DNA of 64,000 nucleotides from Hymenobacter busanensis (GTDB taxonomy: Bacteria; Bacteroidota; Bacteroidia; Cytophagales; Hymenobacteraceae). Shown piece by piece: positions 34,306-42,814 of the stretch; the first letter of the stretch is position 1; each line of letters begins with the position of its first letter. The notes under the pieces were generated by a model. That model had not been told where the DNA came from. It did no database searches and saw only the letters and a program-made list of their open reading frames with translations. The translations under genes and the position numbers were made by a program. Where the stretch lies: NCBI RefSeq assembly GCF_008727865.1, contig NZ_VTWU01000001.1:682001-746000 (forward strand), given 5' to 3'.

Positions 34306-35769
34306 TTAGCGCGTGGGGCCGCTGTCGACTTTGGCTTCGAGCTGGGCCTGTACCTCCACGGGCAGCTTGCTGAGCAGGTCGTAGCCGGTGGCGTTTTCGA
34401 TGGCGTCGACGCTCACGCGGTAGCGGGCCCAGTCGGGGTCGATGGTGTTGTCGTTGGGGGTGTCGACGGCAATGAGGCGGGCCTGGCCGGCGGCTACGCG
34501 CTGCAGGTCGTTGTCGCCCTGGGGCAGCACTACCAGCACTTTCCAGATGCGCTTGGGCACCGTCACGCGGCCCTGGTCGAGCGTGGTCATGAGGCCATTG
34601 GTGCCGGTGCCGCCCTTGCCGTAGCTGCCCATGAGCACATATACCTCGTTGCCGGCGGCCACCAAGTCGCGGCTGTAGTCTTCCAGATGATTCCAGGTGC
34701 GCTGGTTGTTGTTGGGCGCCTGCGGAATCATGTTGGTCATCAGAAACGTGCTGGAGTTGTCGTCGAGGTCGAATGAGCGGTCGGCCGAGGGGCAGTTGTG
34801 CCCTTTGTCGAAGCCCGAACCCGAGTAGGAATTGCGCGTGACCTGGTACCAGCCGCGGGGCAGGGCCGGGTCGGGGCGAAAATCATCCTGCCGCGGAGCC
34901 GCACCCAGCCAGGCTTTGTTCAGGTGCCAGAGTACCCAGTTGGGAATGCCCCGGTCGCGGGAGTAGCTCAGGGTGTACTGGGGCTTCACCATGAGGTAGT
35001 TGTTGGGCGACAGGTCGGGGTTCGAGGTGGCGCCGCTGGGGTTGCCGAAAGTGAGCGGGTCGTCGCGGCGGGCGGCGCCGGTGGCCTGAGCCGCCGCGGG
35101 CGTGGTGGGCTGTGGGGCGGGCGTAACGGTTTGGGTGGTGGTGGTGACGGTGGAGCCGGCGGGCGGCTTGGTGCCGGCGCGGTAGGGCTCCACGGTGAAG
35201 TCGTCGAGGTTTAGCCGGTCGTCGCCGCCGTCGGTTTTGCGGATTTCGAGGCGCAGCGGCCCGGGGCGGTTCACCTGCACCGCCACGGGCAGGCCGGGGC
35301 CTTCCACTTTCACCTCGGTGCCGGCGGGCTGCCAGCTGCGGCCGCGGTCGGCAGAGTACCAAAGCTGCCAGCGCACGGCGCCATCCTTGCCGTAGCTGGC
35401 GGTGAATACGCGCACCGTGCCGGCGCCGGTGGCCAGGTCGAAGCGCATTTGGGCGCGGCCCTTGCCGCGCAGGCGCAGGGCCTTCTGGCCGTGCTTGTGG
35501 TCTTGCTCGGCCGCGCCAATGAGGGCGTCGTCGAGCAGCCACTTGCCCGAGGCCAGTTGCTCTTCGTCGGGGGCATAGCCGCCTTTGCTGCCCGTTTCAA
35601 AGGTTTCGAGCAGGGCACGGCCGGCTTGTTGGGCGGGAGCTTCGGCGGCCGGCGGCGCGGGGGCCGACGCGGCGGTGCGGTCGTCGTCGGCGGTGCGCTG
35701 GAAGCAGGCGGCTAAGACGCCGGTGGCCAGCAGCAGGCCGGAAAGCAGGGGAGAGGCAGTAAGGCGCAT
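34306..35769 (-). CDS. Lipoprotein DNA/RNA non-specific endonuclease, NucA-like
   Basis: The protein has 487 residues from the ATG at 35769. It has a lipoprotein signal (GVLAAC, C22), then a beta-rich N-terminal domain (about 45-210, with LLETFETGSKGGYAP and SYGKDGAVRWQLWYSADRG) and a Thr/Pro linker. The C-terminal half is a nuclease of the beta-beta-alpha-metal NUC family: DKGHN (D321-H324), FLMTNMIPQAPNNNQRTWNHLE (split here as N355 and E363). By alignment from memory these match H124, N155 and E163 of Anabaena NucA. Arg of the usual DRGH is Lys here. It should be tethered outside the cytoplasm and degrade DNA and RNA. A TATCTTGC box lies just upstream on the minus strand. Confidence 0.9.
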   Translation of the reverse strand: MRLTASPLLSGLLLATGVLAACFQRTADDDRTAASAPAPPAAEAPAQQAGRALLETFETGSKGGYAPDEEQLASGKWLLDDALIGAAEQDHKHGQKALRLRGKGRAQMRFDLATGAGTVRVFTASYGKDGAVRWQLWYSADRGRSWQPAGTEVKVEGPGLPVAVQVNRPGPLRLEIRKTDGGDDRLNLDDFTVEPYRAGTKPPAGSTVTTTTQTVTPAPQPTTPAAAQATGAARRDDPLTFGNPSGATSNPDLSPNNYLMVKPQYTLSYSRDRGIPNWVLWHLNKAWLGAAPRQDDFRPDPALPRGWYQVTRNSYSGSGFDKGHNCPSADRSFDLDDNSSTFLMTNMIPQAPNNNQRTWNHLEDYSRDLVAAGNEVYVLMGSYGKGGTGTNGLMTTLDQGRVTVPKRIWKVLVVLPQGDNDLQRVAAGQARLIAVDTPNDNTIDPDWARYRVSVDAIENATGYDLLSKLPVEVQAQLEAKVDSGPTR

Positions 35770-35937
35770 GATGCGGGCAAGATACGGAACGGCGGCGGTG
35801 CCCTCATGCAGATGAAAGGCGGTTGGTGCGCGGAAGGAGTATAGTTCGGGTTCCCCAAGCGGTGCTTGCATATTTATCAGCCAAGGCCGCTTTTGCCGCC
35901 TACCTTGCTGCCCGAACGCCTCCTTCACCTGCTACCG

Positions 35938-37704
35938 ATGCCCCAACTCTACCCGCGCACCCTGCTGGCCCTGGCCGCCGCCTTGGCCACCACCGCCTGC
36001 CAGTCGACCACCGACACGACCTCAATCGAAACGGCCGCTACCGCCGACCAGGCCTTCGAGCGGTACAAAGCCCGCTTCGTGGATTCGCTCTGGTACTACA
36101 ACCCCACCTGGGCCAGCAGCCAGGGCTACCACCGCTACGACTCAATGCTGGTGCTGCCCACGGCCGGGCGGCGGCAGCTGGAGGCCAAAACCAACGCCCG
36201 CTGGCAGCGGGAGCTGGCCGGGTTTAAGGTAGGAGAGCTGTCGGTAAACAACCAGACCGACTACCGCCTGATGGTGAACGAGCTGCGCTCGGAGCAATGG
36301 TACGCCGACACGCTACGGCAGTGGGAGTGGAACCCGGCGCTTTACAACGTGAGCGAACCGGTGGCCGACATCCTGAACGGCCGCTACCAACCGCTCGACC
36401 ACCGCCTGCGCAGCATTTCCATGAAAATCAGCCGGGCGCCGGAGTACTACGAGGCGGCTGAAACCAACCTGAAGAACCCCACCAAGGAGCACCTCACGCT
36501 GGGCATCAACCAAAACCGGGGCGGGCTCGACGTATTTGGCAAGGCGCTGGAAGACAGCATTGCCCGCTCGGGGTTGTCGGCACGCGAGAAGGAGGAGTTT
36601 CGGGGGCGCATTGCCACTACGCGGCTGGCCATCGAAAACTACATCAGTTTCCTCGACAAGCAGTTGCGGCCCCGCGCCACGCGCAGCTTCCGCATCGGGC
36701 CGGAGCTGTTCCGCCAGAAGTTTGCCTACGACATTCAGTCGGCCTACTCGGCCGATGCGGTGTACCAGAAAGCCCTGCGCCACAAGCAGGAACTGCTGCA
36801 GGACATGGCCGTGCGCGCCACCCGCCTGTGGCCGAAATACTTCGGCCAGCAAGCCATGCCCGCCGATACGCTGACGCGCATCCGGCAGGTTATCGGCAAG
36901 CTCACCCAAACCCACGCTACGCCGGCGGGCTTCGTAGCGGCCGTGCGCCAGCAGATTCCGGCCCTGGTGAAATTCGTGGACGACAAAAAGCTGCTGACCC
37001 AGGACCCCTCGAAGCCGCTGGTGGTGCGCGAAACCCCGCTGTACATGCGCGGCTCGGGCGCGTCGGTGTCGGCCCCCGGGCCCTACGACAAGTCGGCCAA
37101 CACCTACTACAACGTGGAGCCGCTGACCGGCACGCCCGCCGCCCAAGCCGAAAGCTACTTGCGCGAGTACAACCAGTACACGCTGCAGATTCTCAACATT
37201 CACGAGGCCATTCCGGGCCACTACACCCAATTGGTGTATTCCAACCAGTCGCCGAGCATCATCAAGGCGGTGCTGGGCAACGGGGCCATGGTGGAGGGCT
37301 GGGCCGTGTACGCCGAGCGCATGATGCTGGAAAACGGCTACGGCGGCGGTTCCGACGAAATCTGGCTGATGTGGGACAAGTGGAACATGCGCGTGACGCT
37401 CAACACCATTCTCGACCACCAAGTGCAGGCCGGCGCCATCACCGAGCCGCAAGCCGTACAGATGTTGCAACGGGAAGGCTTTCAGGAAGAAGCCGAGGCG
37501 CGCAACAAGTGGCTGCGCGCCACCCTCTCGCAGGTGCAGCTCAGCAGCTACTTTACGGGCTACACCGAAATCTACGACCTGCGCGAGGAGCTGAAACGGC
37601 AGCAGGGCAAGAGCTTCGATTTGAAAGCCTTCCACGAGCAGTTCCTGAGCTACGGCTCGGCGCCGGTGAAATACATTCGGCAGATGATGCTTCAGAAACA
37701 ATAA
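35938..37704 (+). CDS. DUF885 family lipoprotein (putative metallopeptidase)
   Basis: The protein has 588 residues from the ATG at 35938. It begins with a lipoprotein signal (ALATTACQ, lipobox TTAC). The DUF885 domain fills the rest, with the metal-binding motif HEAIPGHY at residue 422 and a downstream VEGWAVYAER stretch that should give the third ligand. DUF885 proteins are probable M32-like carboxypeptidases. The signal implies a location in the envelope, where it could trim peptides for uptake. A TACCTTGC box lies 30 bases upstream. Confidence 0.87.
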   Translation: MPQLYPRTLLALAAALATTACQSTTDTTSIETAATADQAFERYKARFVDSLWYYNPTWASSQGYHRYDSMLVLPTAGRRQLEAKTNARWQRELAGFKVGELSVNNQTDYRLMVNELRSEQWYADTLRQWEWNPALYNVSEPVADILNGRYQPLDHRLRSISMKISRAPEYYEAAETNLKNPTKEHLTLGINQNRGGLDVFGKALEDSIARSGLSAREKEEFRGRIATTRLAIENYISFLDKQLRPRATRSFRIGPELFRQKFAYDIQSAYSADAVYQKALRHKQELLQDMAVRATRLWPKYFGQQAMPADTLTRIRQVIGKLTQTHATPAGFVAAVRQQIPALVKFVDDKKLLTQDPSKPLVVRETPLYMRGSGASVSAPGPYDKSANTYYNVEPLTGTPAAQAESYLREYNQYTLQILNIHEAIPGHYTQLVYSNQSPSIIKAVLGNGAMVEGWAVYAERMMLENGYGGGSDEIWLMWDKWNMRVTLNTILDHQVQAGAITEPQAVQMLQREGFQEEAEARNKWLRATLSQVQLSSYFTGYTEIYDLREELKRQQGKSFDLKAFHEQFLSYGSAPVKYIRQMMLQKQ

Positions 37705-37728
37705 GCCGCTTAAAGCTCCAAAGCCAGC

Positions 37729-37764
37729 AACGCCCCGCCGGATATTCTCGGCGGGGCGTTTTGC
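37729..37764 (+). terminator. Terminator of the DUF885 gene
   Basis: A perfect 12-base stem AACGCCCCGCCG/CGGCGGGGCGTT (37729-37740, 37749-37760) is followed by TTT. Confidence 0.8.
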
Positions 37765-37852
37765 CGATAGAGTAGCCTGCCTGGCGTTGTTTCGGTCACG
37801 CGGCTCACTGGGCACATGTGCCGAAAACCGTCGCACCGCGTAGCTTCGCGCC

Positions 37853-38629
37853 GTGTTTTTCGTGCTTTCCAAAATTCTCGACGCGGCCCTGTCGCCGGCG
37901 CTGTGGCTGGTGGCGGTGCTGCTAGCCGCTGTGCTGGCCCGTGGGCCGCGCTGGCGCCGCCGCTGGCTGTGGCTGGCCCTGGGCCTAACCGTGGTGCTGA
38001 CCAACAACGGCCTGAGCAACCTGGCCATGCGTGCCTGGGAGCTGCCGCCCGTGCGCCTCGCGCAGCTGCACCCCGCCCCCTACGACGCCGCCGTGCTGCT
38101 CACCGGCATTACCGAAACCCGCCAGCAGCCCCGCGACCGGGTGTACATCGACCGCGGCGCCGACCGGCTGCTGCACACGCTGTGGCTGTACCGGGCGGGC
38201 AAGGTGCGGCGCATCATCATTACCGGCGGTTCGGGCGCGCTCAATCCCGACCCGCGGGCCCGCACCGAAGCCCGCGAGCTGGCCGTGCTGTTGCGCCTGG
38301 CCGGCGTACCCGCCCAGGCCATCTGGCTGGAAGAGCGCAGCCGCAACACCCACGAAAACGCCGAGTTTACCCGGCAGCTGCTGCAGGCGCACCCCGAAGT
38401 AAAGCGTTTGGTCTTAGTCACCTCCGCCTTTCACATGCGCCGGGCCGCAGGCTGTTTCCACCGCGCCGGGCTGCAGGCTACGCCCTTTCCGGCTACCTAC
38501 AACTCCGTGCCGCCCGACGCCTCGCCCGGGACCTGGCTGCTGCCCGATGCCGATGCGCTGGTGCGTTGGGGCACGCTGGTGCACGAAATGGTTGGGTATG
38601 CTGTGTACCGGCTGCAGGGGTATTGCTAA
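37853..38629 (+). CDS. YdcF/ElyC/SanA-family (DUF218) membrane protein
   Basis: The 258-residue protein starts at a GTG. It has two N-terminal membrane helices (about 10-30 and 36-55) followed by the DUF218 domain, with YDAAVLLTGITE, RIIITGGSGALNPD, WLEERSRNTHENAEFTRQLL and LVTSAFHMRRA. In E. coli, relatives such as ElyC and SanA affect envelope integrity and peptidoglycan precursor (lipid carrier) metabolism. The domain lies outside the cytoplasm by topology. It stands alone between a terminator and a palindromic repeat. Confidence 0.85.
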   Translation: MFFVLSKILDAALSPALWLVAVLLAAVLARGPRWRRRWLWLALGLTVVLTNNGLSNLAMRAWELPPVRLAQLHPAPYDAAVLLTGITETRQQPRDRVYIDRGADRLLHTLWLYRAGKVRRIIITGGSGALNPDPRARTEARELAVLLRLAGVPAQAIWLEERSRNTHENAEFTRQLLQAHPEVKRLVLVTSAFHMRRAAGCFHRAGLQATPFPATYNSVPPDASPGTWLLPDADALVRWGTLVHEMVGYAVYRLQGYC

Positions 38630-38643
38630 GTCGATAATTTCCG

Positions 38644-38745
38644 GTCATCCTGAGCGTGAGCGAAGGGCCTTTTCCGTTAGAACGGATGTCGTTGCAATGA
38701 CTCGTTCGGCGGAGAAAAGGCTCTTCGCTGCGTTCAGGCTGACAG
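38644..38745. repeat. Dispersed palindromic repeat, copy C
   Basis: A 102-base imperfect palindrome starts with GTCATCCTGAGC and ends with GTTCAGGCTGACAG. The arms are more decayed than in copies A and B, but AGCGAAGGGCCTTTTCC pairs partly with GGAGAAAAGGCTCTTCGCT. It sits between the convergent ydcF-like and aldehyde dehydrogenase genes, where it may also act as terminator. Confidence 0.75.
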
Positions 38746-38771
38746 ATAAGAAGGTTTCGGTGTAGGTGCAA

Positions 38772-40172
38772 CTACTCGGCTTTCTTTCGCGCCGTCGGCT
38801 GCTTTTCGCCGCCAATCCAGATGCTTTTCTGATTGACAAACTCGCGGATGCCCAGGTGCGACAACTCGCGGCCGTAGCCCGATTTCTTGATGCCGCCGAA
38901 GGGCATTTCGGGCGACGAAGCCACCAGCGCATTTACAAACACAGCCCCGGCTTCTACCTGCCGCGCCACCCGTTCGCCGCGCCGTTCGTCGCTCGTCCAC
39001 ACGGCCCCGCCCAGGCCAAAGCGCGAGTCGTTGGCCAGCTCGATGGCGTGCTGCTCGTCGCGGGCGATGAGCACGGAGGCCACCGGGCCAAACAGCTCCT
39101 CGTCGTAGGCGGGCATGCCGGGCCGCAGGTTGGTCAGGATCATGGGCGCGAAGCGAGCCGAGCCGGGAGCCGACTGCCCGCCGTACAGCTCCACTTTGGC
39201 GCCGAGCTGCACGGAGGCTTCAACTTGCTTGGTGAGGTCGTCGGCGAGGTCGGGGCGGGCGAGGGGGCCGTACTGCGTGTTTTCGTCGAGTGGGTCGCCG
39301 CCACGCAGGGCCAGCAGGTGCGTTTTCATCTGCGCAACGAACTCGCGAGCCACGGGCTTCTCCACGATGAAGCGCTTGGCCGCAATGCAGCTCTGCCCGG
39401 CGTTGATCATGCGCGCCTGGGCGGCGGTTTTGGCGGCCAGCTCCAGGTCGGCATCGGCCAGCACAATGAAGGCATCGGAGCCGCCCAGCTCCAGCACGGT
39501 TTTCTTGATGTTGCGGCCCGCGGCGGCGCCCACCTGGCTGCCGGCGCCTTCGCTGCCCGTGAGCGTAACGGCCTGCACCCGGTCGTCTGCAATCAATGCC
39601 GCCACATCTTTCGATTCCAGCAGCAGGGTACGGAAGGCGGCGCGGGGCAGGCCGGCGTCGTGAAATATTTTTTCCAGCGCGAGGGCACACTGCGGCACGT
39701 TGGAGGCGTGCTTGAGCAAGCCCACGTTGCCGGCCATGAGGGCCGGCGCGGCAAACCGAATGGCCTGCCAGAAGGGGAAGTTCCACGGCATCACGGCCAG
39801 CACCACGCCCAGCGGCTCGTGAGCAATGAAGCTGCGCCGGGCCTGGGTTTCGATGATTTCGTCGGCCAGCATCTGCTCGGCCCGGTCGGCGTAGAAGTCG
39901 CAGGTGAGGGCGCATTTCTGTACTTCGCCGCGGCCGTCGCGCAGGGGCTTGCCCATTTCCAGCGCCATGAGGCGGGCCAGCTCGTTTTGCCGCTCGCGCA
40001 GCAGGTCGGCGGCGCGGTGCAGCACGGTGGCCCGCTGGGCAAAGGTGGTGCGGCGCCAGGTGCGGGCGGCTTTGTGGGCCTGGGCCACGATGCGCTCCAC
40101 TTGCGCGGCGGTGTGGGGCTTGAAGCGGCGCAGCAGGCGGCCGGTGTAGGGGTTGAAGGATTCGATGGGCAT
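38772..40172 (-). CDS. Aldehyde dehydrogenase, succinate-semialdehyde dehydrogenase type
   Basis: The protein has 466 residues from the ATG at 40172. It has PWNFPFWQAIRFAAPALMAGN (NAD(P)-binding region), the catalytic Glu in VLELGGSD and catalytic Cys in NAGQSCIAAKR, and the C-terminal PFGGIKKSGYGRELS. The overall pattern fits the shorter GabD-like succinate-semialdehyde dehydrogenases of Bacteroidota. No GABA transaminase is nearby, so the exact aldehyde is uncertain. It is divergent from the sigma factor gene. Confidence 0.87.
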   Translation of the reverse strand: MPIESFNPYTGRLLRRFKPHTAAQVERIVAQAHKAARTWRRTTFAQRATVLHRAADLLRERQNELARLMALEMGKPLRDGRGEVQKCALTCDFYADRAEQMLADEIIETQARRSFIAHEPLGVVLAVMPWNFPFWQAIRFAAPALMAGNVGLLKHASNVPQCALALEKIFHDAGLPRAAFRTLLLESKDVAALIADDRVQAVTLTGSEGAGSQVGAAAGRNIKKTVLELGGSDAFIVLADADLELAAKTAAQARMINAGQSCIAAKRFIVEKPVAREFVAQMKTHLLALRGGDPLDENTQYGPLARPDLADDLTKQVEASVQLGAKVELYGGQSAPGSARFAPMILTNLRPGMPAYDEELFGPVASVLIARDEQHAIELANDSRFGLGGAVWTSDERRGERVARQVEAGAVFVNALVASSPEMPFGGIKKSGYGRELSHLGIREFVNQKSIWIGGEKQPTARKKAE

Positions 40173-40301
40173 GAGTTCGGGACCTAAGGCGGAAAAGGTA
40201 CGCAGGGCCGGGCGGCAGAGATATACGTCTGCGAAAACCATATATAGGGCAAGGCCGTTTGCGTTGCATCCGGTGCAAGAAGGAAGTTGCCGCGTATCGT
40301 G

Positions 40302-40309
40302 TAGTTTTG
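40302..40309 (+). promoter_or_regulatory. -7 box for the ECF sigma/anti-sigma operon
   Basis: TAGTTTTG matches TAnnTTTG and lies 60 bases before the GTG at 40369. No clear -33 element is seen at normal spacing, so an ECF-type self-regulated promoter is possible. Confidence 0.4.
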
Positions 40310-40368
40310 GGCACTGTCCTGCTTGCACTACCTTCCCCCGGAGCTGTTTCCTCACCACACCCCTTTCT

Positions 40369-40926
40369 GTGTCTAGCTTGCTAACAGAGCCGCAGCCCAC
40401 CGCCGCCGAAGAACAGCTCGTCGCCCGATTACGGGCCCACGACGAGTCCGCCATGACGGAGTTCTACGACAAATATTCGTCAGCCCTCTACGGCGTCATT
40501 CTGCGCATTGTGCGGCGCGAAGAAGAAGCCGAAGACGTGTTGCAGGAAAGTTTGGTCAAAATCTGGAATTCGTTTCATTCCTACGACGCCTCCAAAGGGC
40601 GTTTGTTTACGTGGGTGCTGAACGTGAGCCGGAATTTAGCCATCGACAAAATCCGCTCCCGACAGTACCGCGTAGGTAGTCGTACCCAGCCATTGGATGA
40701 TAGCCCGGCCGAGCATACCCCCGCGGTAGCCACGTTCCGGCCCGAGCACATTGGCTTGCAGGACATGACGCGCCAGTTGAACCCGGACCAACAGCAAATC
40801 ATTGACCTGCTGTATTTCGGCGGCTACACCCAGAGTGAAGCGGCCGAGGAACTCAACTTGCCCTTAGGAACCGTGAAGACCCGCGCCCGAGCAGCCCTCA
40901 AAGTCCTTTCAAAATTGATCCGGTAG
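40369..40926 (+). CDS. ECF-type RNA polymerase sigma factor
   Basis: The protein has 185 residues from the GTG at 40369. Region 2 spans about 25-95 (FYDKYSSALYGVILRIV, EEAEDVLQESLVKIWNSF, FTWVLNVSRNLAIDKIRSRQ) and region 4 about 125-185 (LNPDQQQIIDLLYFGGYTQSE, LNLPLGTVKTRARAALKVL). The pattern is that of SigK/RpoE-like ECF factors that pair with RskA-type anti-sigma proteins. The gene after it, 2 bases away, encodes such a protein. Target promoters are not known. Confidence 0.92.
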   Translation: MSSLLTEPQPTAAEEQLVARLRAHDESAMTEFYDKYSSALYGVILRIVRREEEAEDVLQESLVKIWNSFHSYDASKGRLFTWVLNVSRNLAIDKIRSRQYRVGSRTQPLDDSPAEHTPAVATFRPEHIGLQDMTRQLNPDQQQIIDLLYFGGYTQSEAAEELNLPLGTVKTRARAALKVLSKLIR

Positions 40927-40928
40927 CC

Positions 40929-41801
40929 GTGAACATCGAGGAATATATCGAATCAGGTCAACTGGAGCTTTATGTGCTACAGCAACTCGCCCCGGCCGAG
41001 CAGGCCGAGGTGGAGCAGCTGGCAACGCAATACCCAGAGGTGCGCGCCGAGTTGGCCCGCATCCGCCAAACCCTTGAAGGCTACGCCGAAGCCCATGCCG
41101 TGCAGCCTCCCGCCGCCATGCGGGAGCGGGTGCTCGGTGGCTGGCAGCAAGCCATACGCAGCACGGAGCCAATCGTTACGGCTCCGCAACCCGCCCAAGC
41201 GCAAACGCCCGCCCAACCCGAAGCCGTAGTGCGCCCCATTTCGGCCGCCGAACCCGCCGAAACCGGCAGCAGCTGGTACCGCTGGCTGGCTGCTGCCGCC
41301 GTGGCGCTGCTGGTGCTGAGCGCCGGTGCCAACATGGTGTTTTACAACCGCTGGCGCGACGCCGAGGCCAACTTGCTGGCCATGCAAAGCGACCAGGCCC
41401 GCGTGGCGTCTACCATGCAGGTGATGGAAAAACGCCTTGGTGCCCGCACCCAGGAGCTGGCCGTGCTGCGCAACGAACAGTTTGCCCCGGTGGTGCTGAA
41501 GGGTGTGCCCGCCGCGCCCGGCGCCCGGGCCCGCGTGCTCTACAACGCCAGCACCCACGCCGTGTACCTTGACGTGAACAACCTGCCCGCCGCCCCTGCC
41601 GGCAAGCAGTACCAGCTGTGGGCCCTCGACAAAGGCAAGCCCGTGGATGCCGGCATGCTCACCGCCCGAACCGCCGCCGGCGACAGCCTGCAGCAGATGA
41701 AGGACATTGCCAGCGCCCAGGCCTTTGCCATAACGCTGGAAGATGCCGGCGGCCACCCCACGCCCAACCTGTCGGCACTCACCGTGATGGGCCAGATATA
41801 A
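40929..41801 (+). CDS. RskA-type membrane anti-sigma factor
   Basis: The protein has 290 residues from the GTG at 40929. An N-terminal zinc-less anti-sigma domain (about 1-75, EEYIESGQLELYVLQQLAPAEQ) is followed by a Pro/Ala-rich linker, one membrane helix (119-138) and a periplasmic part with a coiled coil and the RskA domain (LYNASTHAVYLDVNNLPAAP, KQYQLWALDKGKPVDAGML). It should hold the sigma factor at the membrane until an envelope signal triggers release. It is translationally close to the sigma gene (2-base gap). Confidence 0.9.
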   Translation: MNIEEYIESGQLELYVLQQLAPAEQAEVEQLATQYPEVRAELARIRQTLEGYAEAHAVQPPAAMRERVLGGWQQAIRSTEPIVTAPQPAQAQTPAQPEAVVRPISAAEPAETGSSWYRWLAAAAVALLVLSAGANMVFYNRWRDAEANLLAMQSDQARVASTMQVMEKRLGARTQELAVLRNEQFAPVVLKGVPAAPGARARVLYNASTHAVYLDVNNLPAAPAGKQYQLWALDKGKPVDAGMLTARTAAGDSLQQMKDIASAQAFAITLEDAGGHPTPNLSALTVMGQI

Positions 41802-41824
41802 GCCCGGTCCGAATCCCTATCTTT

Positions 41825-41858
41825 AAAGCCTCCGTCGAGTTATCGGCGGAGGCTTTTT
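41825..41858 (+). terminator. Terminator after the anti-sigma gene, 9 bases before the H-NOX start
   Basis: A 10-base stem AAAGCCTCCG/CGGAGGCTTT (41825-41834, 41847-41856) ends in TTTTT. The next ATG is at 41868. A TATCTTTA box just upstream (41818) means it could also be a leader hairpin of the H-NOX gene. Confidence 0.75.
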
Positions 41859-41867
41859 CTCTGGTTT

Positions 41868-42410
41868 ATGCACGGTTCTATCTTCACACTGCTCAAGCGC
41901 TACGTCCAAACCCAATACGACCACAGCACCTGGGTGCAGCTGCTGGAAGCCAGCGGGCTGGATTCAGGCGACTTCGACCACAAAACCGTGTATCCCGACG
42001 AGCACATGTATGCGCTGGTGGGCAAGGCGGCGGAAATGACCGGCATTCCGGCCGAGACGCTGCAGGAGAAATTTGGCGAGTACCTCGTGCCCGACCTTAT
42101 GTACATGTACGCCAAGCTGGTGCAGCCCGAGTGGCGGACGATGGAGATGATAGAAAACACCGAAAAGGTGATGCACAAGCGCGTGCGCGAAGAGCACAGC
42201 GAAAATGCCCCGCCGGTGCTCGATGTCACCCGCGTGTCGGCCAACGAGCTGCTGATTGAGTACGTGTCGCGGCGGCGCATGGGCGCGTTGGCGGTGGGCA
42301 TTGTGCGCGGGCTAGCTGTGTACTTCGACGAGGCCGACCAGATTCAGGTAGAGCCCACCACCCGCGAAGACGGGCAGCACGTGCAGATTCGGGTGCGCCG
42401 CCGGGCCTGA
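41868..42410 (+). CDS. H-NOX (heme NO-binding) domain protein
   Basis: At 180 residues it is the full length of a stand-alone H-NOX domain. It starts MHGSIFTLLKRYV, as these proteins do. The proximal heme ligand should be H103 (KVMHKRVREEH) and the heme-propionate motif YxSxR is Y132-S134-R136 (YVSRRR). Such proteins bind NO, and sometimes O2, through ferrous heme and control a partner kinase or cyclase. No partner is adjacent here: the neighbours are an anti-sigma factor upstream and a CMD-type protein downstream. There are no extra domains. Confidence 0.88.
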   Translation: MHGSIFTLLKRYVQTQYDHSTWVQLLEASGLDSGDFDHKTVYPDEHMYALVGKAAEMTGIPAETLQEKFGEYLVPDLMYMYAKLVQPEWRTMEMIENTEKVMHKRVREEHSENAPPVLDVTRVSANELLIEYVSRRRMGALAVGIVRGLAVYFDEADQIQVEPTTREDGQHVQIRVRRRA

Positions 42411-42478
42411 TGTTTTGATTGTGTTGCGGAAGCCGGGCCAATCCGAACCTGCCGGACTTTCGTTTGTTGCGCTGACGT

Positions 42479-42814
42479 ATGGAAAACACCTACTACAACC
42501 CGGCCGACCTGGCCAAATTCGGCAACATCACGGAGTGGCAAGCCGACATGGGCAATAAGTTTTTTGCCTACTACGCCGAGGTCTTCAAGGAAGGCGCCCT
42601 CACGGAACGCGAAAAGTCGTTGATAGCCCTGGCCGTGGCCCACGCCGTGCAATGCCCTTACTGCATCGACGCCTACACCACCGACTCGCTGCAAAAAGGC
42701 GCCGATGAGGCCCAGATGATGGAAGCCGTGCACGTAGCGGCGGCTATCAAAGGCGGCTCGGCCCTGGTGCACGGCGTGCAGATGATGAACAAAGCCAAAG
42801 GGCTGAGCATGTAG
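42479..42814 (+). CDS. Carboxymuconolactone decarboxylase-family protein, arsenosugar-associated peroxidase-like type
   Basis: This 111-residue single CMD/AhpD-like domain has the redox pair C59-C62 in AVQCPYCIDAYT, with a preceding conserved Glu and His. The N-terminal MENTYYNPADLAKFGNITEWQ is, from memory, the signature of a subgroup found next to the radical-SAM enzyme ArsS in arsenosugar clusters. ArsS is not in this window. It may be a small peroxidase. The gene follows the H-NOX gene by 68 bases. Confidence 0.8.
   Translation: MENTYYNPADLAKFGNITEWQADMGNKFFAYYAEVFKEGALTEREKSLIALAVAHAVQCPYCIDAYTTDSLQKGADEAQMMEAVHVAAAIKGGSALVHGVQMMNKAKGLSM

Noticed and set aside
22388-38745. IS elements or transposons at the palindromic repeats
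   Set aside because: The elements are about 100 bases, non-coding, with no transposase in the window and no clear target duplications seen.
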